Source: Hymenobacter chitinivorans DSM 11115
GTDB lineage: Bacteria > Bacteroidota > Bacteroidia > Cytophagales > Hymenobacteraceae
Length of the DNA: 64,000 nt
Assembly (NCBI RefSeq): GCF_002797555.1
Contig: NZ_PGFA01000001.1
Coordinates: 1,550,001-1,614,000 of the forward strand
Direction: 5' to 3'
Part shown: positions 59,331 to 64,000 of the stretch, piece by piece
Layout of the letters: each line of letters opens with the position of its first letter
Position numbering within the stretch: position 1 is the first letter of the stretch
The notes under the pieces: generated by a model
Told to the model about the DNA's origin: nothing
The model's database searches: none
What the model saw: only the letters and a program-made list of their open reading frames with translations
Made by a program: the position numbers and the translations under genes

Positions 59331-60848
59331 TTAATACCCTGGGTTCTGGTCGTAGAGGCCGGGGGCGGCGCTGAGCTCGGCCTGCGGGATGGGGTAAATA
59401 ATGCTGTTAGCCGAGATGTTGCGGGTGATTTTGTTGCGGGTGTCTTCCTTGGGAATCCAGGCGTTCATCACATCCAGCACCACGCCCTCGCGCACCAAGT
59501 CGTGCCAGCGCAGGCCCTCACCGGCAAACTCCCGACGCCGCTCCTCCAGCAGCTGAGCCAGCGTGACGCCCGTAATTGGGCCCAGTCCGGCGCGGCTACG
59601 CACCTGGTTGACGGCCGCGTCCACGTCGGCCGGGGTGCCACCGGCACCGTGCAGGATGCACTCGGCCCGCATCAGTAGCACGTCGGTGTAGCGGAGCACG
59701 ATGAAGTTGATGGGCCAGTCGAACCGGTCGACGCCGCGCAGGGTTTCGTTCAGGTATTTGCGCTCAAAGGCCCTGGTTTCCTTGATGTTGGTGAGCGTGG
59801 TGTAGCCCATCTGGAAGTTGAAGTCCTTGCGCCCGTCGCCGGTGGGGTAGGAGTTGAGCAGGTCGTTGGCCACGGGCTTGATTTCCTCGGCCCCGGCAAA
59901 GGGAATCTTCACCGCCGCGAAGTACACGCCCGGCGACACCAGCGTGGGCAGCGTGCCACCCCGGCCCGTACCCCCGCTGATGTACTGCACGTCGAAAATC
60001 ACCTCCCGGTTGTTTTCGTTGGTGTAGCTGAAAATATCCGCGTACTTGGGTACGAAGCCAAACTTGCCGCTGGCAATGATTTCGTTCAGCAGCGTAGCCG
60101 CCTTGCCGTACTCATTGCTGCCCAGGCCCGGACCCTGAATGCCGTAAGTCGGGCCCGAGCGGGTGAGGTAGACCAGGGCCAGCAGGGCCTTGGCGGCGCT
60201 GGCCGTGGCCCGACCCACGCTGCCCTTGTCGGCCGTCACGGCGTTGTCGTAAATGAGCGGCAGGTTGGCAATGGCCGTTTGCAGGTCCGAAATTATCAGC
60301 TCGTACACCTGCGCTACCGGGGTACGGGGTACTTTCAGCACCTCGCTCGGCACCAGGGCCTTATCGATGAGGGGCACCCGGCCGAAGGTGCGCACCAGGT
60401 CGAAGTAGTAGAAGGCCCGCAGAAACTTGGCCTCGCCCTCGGTGCGGCTGCGCACGGCCGCGCTCAGCACGCTGCCGTTGGTGCCGGCCAGCTGATCGAG
60501 CACGGTATTGGCCCGCAGGATGGCGTTGTAATTCGTGGTCCAGGCCTCGGCAATGTAGGGGTTGGTGGCCAGCGTGGTCTGGAAGTTGTTGATGGGCTCC
60601 CAGTCGCGCACCCCGGCCTCGCCCACGCCGTAGATGTTGTCGGAGCGCATTTCCGAGAGGTTGTAGAGCCGGTCGGGGTAGGCCACCAGGCCGGCGTAAG
60701 TGGCCGTCAGGGCCTGGTCGAAGTCGTTGGGCGTTTGGTAGAACGTGGGCACTGAGCCGCTCGAAAGCGGGGCCTGGTCCAGGTCTTTTTCGCAGGCGCT
60801 CAGCGTCAGGAGCAGGGCCGCGGCCAGGGTGGTATAGCGGTTTTTCAT
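59331..60848 (-). CDS. susD: SusD/RagB-type glycan-binding lipoprotein
   Basis: A 505-residue outer-membrane lipoprotein (lipobox LLTLSAC, Cys19) that sits as a lid on the SusC transporter. SusD signs: FDQALTATYAGLVAYP (first TPR-like helix), AEAWTTNYNAILRANTVLDQL, EGEAKFLRAFYYFDLVRTFGRVPL (about 128-152), and at the C-terminus LRYTDVLLMRAECILHGAG and EERRREFAGEGLRWHDLVREG. Binds oligosaccharides, here probably rhamnogalacturonan pieces. It starts 30 bp after the susC stop, so both form one transcript. Confidence 0.95.
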   Translation of the reverse strand: MKNRYTTLAAALLLTLSACEKDLDQAPLSSGSVPTFYQTPNDFDQALTATYAGLVAYPDRLYNLSEMRSDNIYGVGEAGVRDWEPINNFQTTLATNPYIAEAWTTNYNAILRANTVLDQLAGTNGSVLSAAVRSRTEGEAKFLRAFYYFDLVRTFGRVPLIDKALVPSEVLKVPRTPVAQVYELIISDLQTAIANLPLIYDNAVTADKGSVGRATASAAKALLALVYLTRSGPTYGIQGPGLGSNEYGKAATLLNEIIASGKFGFVPKYADIFSYTNENNREVIFDVQYISGGTGRGGTLPTLVSPGVYFAAVKIPFAGAEEIKPVANDLLNSYPTGDGRKDFNFQMGYTTLTNIKETRAFERKYLNETLRGVDRFDWPINFIVLRYTDVLLMRAECILHGAGGTPADVDAAVNQVRSRAGLGPITGVTLAQLLEERRREFAGEGLRWHDLVREGVVLDVMNAWIPKEDTRNKITRNISANSIIYPIPQAELSAAPGLYDQNPGY

Positions 60849-60878
60849 GGGTGAAAAGCTCTGTGGCAGCAATTGCGG

Positions 60879-63800
60879 TTAGAAAGTCAGGTTCAGGCCC
60901 AGTACCAGGGACTTGGTCAGGGGCAGGCCGCCGTAGTCGACGCCCACGGGGAAGCTTGCGTCGCCGCCGTCGGTGTTCACCGCCTCGGGGTTGTAGCCGC
61001 CGTCGTATTTGTCCTGGCCGAAGAAGTTTTCGGCTGTCACGTAGATGCGGGCGCCCTGGGCAATGCTTTTCTTAATAACCAGGCCCAGATCGTAGCCCAG
61101 GGTGATATTGCGCACCCGGTAGTAGTCGGACGAATACAGCCAGTCGGTGTTTTTGATGCGGCCGAACGTCGAGTAGGCCTTGCCCCGCTCACCCGCGCCG
61201 GGGTTGTCGGCCGAGCGCCACCGCTCGGTGTAGAAGGCCGGCACGTTGTCGACGTAGCCCTGCCCGGTCCGGTCGATGGCCCGGCCGAAGAGCGAGTAAA
61301 TCGAGCCGCCCCACTGGCCCTGAACCAGCACGCTCAAATCGAAGCCTTTGTACTTGAAGCTGTTGGTGATGCCGGCCACGTAGTCGGGATTCGGGTGGCC
61401 CACGATGACCCGGTCGTTGGGGTCAATCTTGCCGTCGCCGTTGGCATCGAAGTACTTCGGGTCGCCCACGGTCTGGGAGCCGTACAGCGCGGCCTTGCTG
61501 TCCAGGTCGGCCTGCGACAAAATGCCGATCTGCTTGACGACGTAGATGCTGTAGAGCGGCTGACCGACCTGCAGGATGTTGTTGGGAATATCGAAGGCCG
61601 ACACCACCTGAATCGGGGCGTCGCCCTGGCCCAGGTGCACTACTTTGTTGGTGTTGTGGGCCAGGTTCACGGCCGTGTTCCACTGGAAGGCGCCGGTCAG
61701 GTTGCGGCTGCTCAGCTCCAGTTCCCAGCCCTTGTTCACCACTTCACCCACGTTGGTAAGCTGGGTGGTAAAGCCCGCCGAGGACGGAATGGGCACGTTG
61801 AGCAGCAAATCCTTGCTGGTTTTGGTGTAGTAGTCGAACGAGCCGGTGAGGCGGTTTTTGAGCACCCCGAAGTCTACGCCCACGTCCAGGGTCTGGGACT
61901 TTTCCCACTTCAGATCGGGGTTATTCACCCGGTTCGGCGCCTGTCCGTTCACCGGCGTCGTGCCGAAGCTGTAGCCGTAGCTGCCCAGGGTGGCCACGCT
62001 GCTGTAGTCGCCGATGTTGTTGTTGCCCGACAGGCCGTAGGAAGCCCGCAGCTTGAGCTCACTCAGGGCACTGAGGCTCTGCAGAAAGCTTTCCTGGGAC
62101 AGGCGCCAGCCCGCCGACACCGACGGAAACACGCCGAACTGCTGGTTCTGCCCGAAGCGCGAAGACCCGTCGCGGCGCACCGTGCCCGACACCAGGTATT
62201 TGCCCAGATACGAGTACTGCACCCGCCCGAAGTAAGACACCAGCACGTTGCGGGTTTCGGTGGTAAAGTTGTTGGCCGTGCCCGACACGCTGGCCGCTCC
62301 GTTGATGGTCGTCACGGCGCTATTGACGAAGCCCCCGGCGGCCGTCAGGCGCTGGGCATCGAGCTTGGTCACGTTATAGGCGTAGCCCACCAGGGCCGAA
62401 AAGTCGTGGTTGCCGCCCAGGTTGAAGCTGTAGGCCAGGGTGTTTTCGTTGACGAAGGTGGTGCGCCGGTAGCCGTTGTAGGAGCCCTGGGCCTGGCGGT
62501 TGCCGAGGCTGCCGTTCACGAAGGCCGGGCTGTAGGCTTTGGTGGCCCCGTCGCTGTTGTCCAGGTTCAGGGTGGAGCGCAGGTTCAGGTTTTTGACCAG
62601 CTGGTACTCGGCGTAAAGCGTGGCCAGGGTGCGCATGGTGCGGGTTTCGCCGGTGTTGTTTTCCAGCTGCCGCAGCGGGCTGTTGCGCGTGGCGCCCCAG
62701 CGGTAACTGGTAAAGTCGCCGGTGTTGGTGTTCAGGCCGGCCTCGGCCTCCACGACGGGCGTAATCGAGGTGAGCAGGTGAATCAGCGCGTCCTTGCCTT
62801 CCACGCCGGGGTCCTTGGCCACGGAGTAGGAAGGGGAGAGGTTGAGGCCAAACTTGAGCTTGTCGGTGGCCTTGATGTCGAGGTTGGCCCGGCCCGAGTA
62901 GCGCTTATAGCCCAGGCCCGGCAGAATCCCGGTCTGGGTGAAATAGTCGCCCGACACGTAGTAGTTCACGAAGTCGTTGGCCCCGCTGGCCGACACCTGG
63001 TAGTCCTGGGTGGCGCCCTTCTGAAAAGCTTCCTTTTCCCAGTCCACGTAGGTCAGGCCCGGGTGGCCGGGCTCAAACCACCGGTCGTCGACCATGTAGG
63101 TGGGGTTGATGGTGTTCACGCCCAGAATCTTCATCCGCTCGGCTGTGGTTTGGGCGGCGGTGCGGCCCGTCCCCGAGCCGACCCAGGTGGCGTTGATGAT
63201 TTCGGTGGCCCGGTCGACCCACTGCTCGGCGCTGAGCATGGGCAGGGTGCGCACGGCCTGGCTGTAGCCGGCGTAGGTGTTCAGGTTGATGCGGGGCTTG
63301 CCGCTTTTGCCCTTTTTGGTGGTAATCAGCACCACGCCGTTGGAAGCCCGGGAACCGTAGATGGCGGCCGCCGCGGCATCCTTGAGCACCTCGATGCTTT
63401 CAATGTCGTTCGGGTTGATGTTGTCCAGCGGGCTGCCCGTGCCGAAGCGGCCTCCGGCATTCTGGGCAGCCGTTTCCAGCGGAAATCCGTCGATGACGTA
63501 AAGCGGCTCGTTGCCGGCCGTAATGGAGCCCGAGCCCCGCACCTGCACCGAAAAGCCCCGGCCCGGCACGCCCGTCGTCTGCTTGACCTGCACGCCGGCC
63601 AGCTGCCCGATCAGGGCCTGATCCACGCGGGCAATGGGCCGCTCTTCGAGCTGCTTGGCGTCGAAGCGGGCAATGGCGGCCGTCACGTCGGCCTTTTTCT
63701 GGGTGCCGTAGCCCACTACCACCACTTCCTCCAGGGCCTTGGCGTCGTCGGCCAGCCGGATGCTGAGCGTCGTGGCCCCGCTGAAGCTTTGCTCCTGGGT

Positions 63801-64000
63801 TTGGTAGCCGATGTAGCTGAAAACCAAGGTGCCGGCCGTTTCGGGCACGGCCAGCGCGAAGCTGCCGTCGGGTCCGGTGGTCGTGCCGCGGGTCGTGCCC
63901 TTGAGCACTACCGTGACGCCGGGCAGGGCCTCACCGTTAGACGCCGTTACTTTGCCCGTCACCTGCCACTCGGCCACGGCCGCCGGGCGGGCTACGGCCA
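60879..64000 (-). CDS. susC: SusC/RagA-type TonB-dependent transporter, 5' end outside the window
   Basis: More than 1,040 codons, with the first part cut by the window edge; the signal peptide is missing but the last visible residues before the mature start (AVARPAAVAEWQVTGKV) fit it. Carboxypeptidase-like domain (GKVTASNGEALPGVTVVLKG, then VFSYIGYQTQEQ), SusC signature EEVVVVGYGTQKKADVT, plug domain (SIEVLKDAAAAAIYGSRASNGVVLITTK), then barrel and a final NLTF strand. Imports oligosaccharides with SusD. No anti-sigma or regulator gene is seen in view; it may lie beyond the right edge. Confidence 0.95.
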   Translation of the reverse strand, partial: AVARPAAVAEWQVTGKVTASNGEALPGVTVVLKGTTRGTTTGPDGSFALAVPETAGTLVFSYIGYQTQEQSFSGATTLSIRLADDAKALEEVVVVGYGTQKKADVTAAIARFDAKQLEERPIARVDQALIGQLAGVQVKQTTGVPGRGFSVQVRGSGSITAGNEPLYVIDGFPLETAAQNAGGRFGTGSPLDNINPNDIESIEVLKDAAAAAIYGSRASNGVVLITTKKGKSGKPRINLNTYAGYSQAVRTLPMLSAEQWVDRATEIINATWVGSGTGRTAAQTTAERMKILGVNTINPTYMVDDRWFEPGHPGLTYVDWEKEAFQKGATQDYQVSASGANDFVNYYVSGDYFTQTGILPGLGYKRYSGRANLDIKATDKLKFGLNLSPSYSVAKDPGVEGKDALIHLLTSITPVVEAEAGLNTNTGDFTSYRWGATRNSPLRQLENNTGETRTMRTLATLYAEYQLVKNLNLRSTLNLDNSDGATKAYSPAFVNGSLGNRQAQGSYNGYRRTTFVNENTLAYSFNLGGNHDFSALVGYAYNVTKLDAQRLTAAGGFVNSAVTTINGAASVSGTANNFTTETRNVLVSYFGRVQYSYLGKYLVSGTVRRDGSSRFGQNQQFGVFPSVSAGWRLSQESFLQSLSALSELKLRASYGLSGNNNIGDYSSVATLGSYGYSFGTTPVNGQAPNRVNNPDLKWEKSQTLDVGVDFGVLKNRLTGSFDYYTKTSKDLLLNVPIPSSAGFTTQLTNVGEVVNKGWELELSSRNLTGAFQWNTAVNLAHNTNKVVHLGQGDAPIQVVSAFDIPNNILQVGQPLYSIYVVKQIGILSQADLDSKAALYGSQTVGDPKYFDANGDGKIDPNDRVIVGHPNPDYVAGITNSFKYKGFDLSVLVQGQWGGSIYSLFGRAIDRTGQGYVDNVPAFYTERWRSADNPGAGERGKAYSTFGRIKNTDWLYSSDYYRVRNITLGYDLGLVIKKSIAQGARIYVTAENFFGQDKYDGGYNPEAVNTDGGDASFPVGVDYGGLPLTKSLVLGLNLTF

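Overview
The window looks like chromosomal DNA of a high-GC Bacteroidetes, most likely Hymenobacter or a close relative in the Cytophagales. This is inferred from the SusC/SusD pair, TonB-linked receptors with a carboxypeptidase-like N-terminal domain, Bacteroidetes-type promoters (TTTG, 19 bp, TAnnTTTG), malate:quinone oxidoreductase, group III truncated haemoglobin, and many palindromic intergenic repeats of the kind common in that group. No rRNA, tRNA, CRISPR array, prophage or transposase gene was found.

Layout. 0-17 kb is mostly housekeeping and metabolism: a cut-off unknown gene, ctlX-like hydrolase, methyltransferase, mqo, a short-chain dehydrogenase, a TonB-dependent receptor, a 2H phosphoesterase with nicotinamidase, a spore-photoproduct-lyase-like radical SAM protein and hutI. 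15-25 kb is a low-oxygen/redox block: ccoS and ccoI (cbb3 oxidase assembly and copper export), a membrane protein with a truncated haemoglobin, a PAS histidine kinase overlapping a response regulator fused to a CRP/FNR-type DNA-binding protein, a thioredoxin-like protein, an L,D-transpeptidase and a tandem universal stress protein. 25-31 kb has YceI plus a repeat lipoprotein, methyltransferase, thioesterase, DinB and a GT-C-like membrane protein. 31-36 kb is an AraC regulator, an esterase and two aldo/keto reductases. 36-43 kb has pdhB, a TPR/OmpA-like lipoprotein, PspC, a glycosyltransferase, YbaB and a second universal stress protein. 43-49 kb holds pta and ackA around a DoxX gene. 49.5-64 kb is a polysaccharide utilisation locus for rhamnogalacturonan (pectin): two CE12 acetylesterases, GH105, GH106, a sialate-O-acetylesterase-type enzyme, rhaM, susD and a cut-off susC.

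Main discovery candidate. Four divergent intergenic regions (17.9, 21.9, 24.4 and 43.4 kb) each carry two dyads of the form CTGA-N6-TCAG (some imperfect) placed 22-23 bp apart, and a TAnnTTTG-like -7 element lies about 28.5-31.5 bp outside the nearest dyad in seven of the eight directions. This predicts activation from about -41. The genes served are ccoI-ccoS, the membrane protein and truncated haemoglobin, the kinase/regulator pair itself, a thioredoxin-like protein, an L,D-transpeptidase, two tandem-domain universal stress proteins and pta. The regulator encoded in the block has the E-x3-R recognition helix that in CRP and FNR reads TGA-N6-TCA. I infer a phosphorylation-controlled CRP/FNR-type regulon linking oxygen limitation, cell-wall change, stress proteins and acetate fermentation.

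Other points: a shared 30-bp upstream block on the two aldo/keto reductases; operator-like dyads on the DoxX, PspC and TonB-receptor promoters; an inverted-repeat element that duplicated the 3' end of a gene; a 21-bp minisatellite; and several families of large intergenic palindromes.
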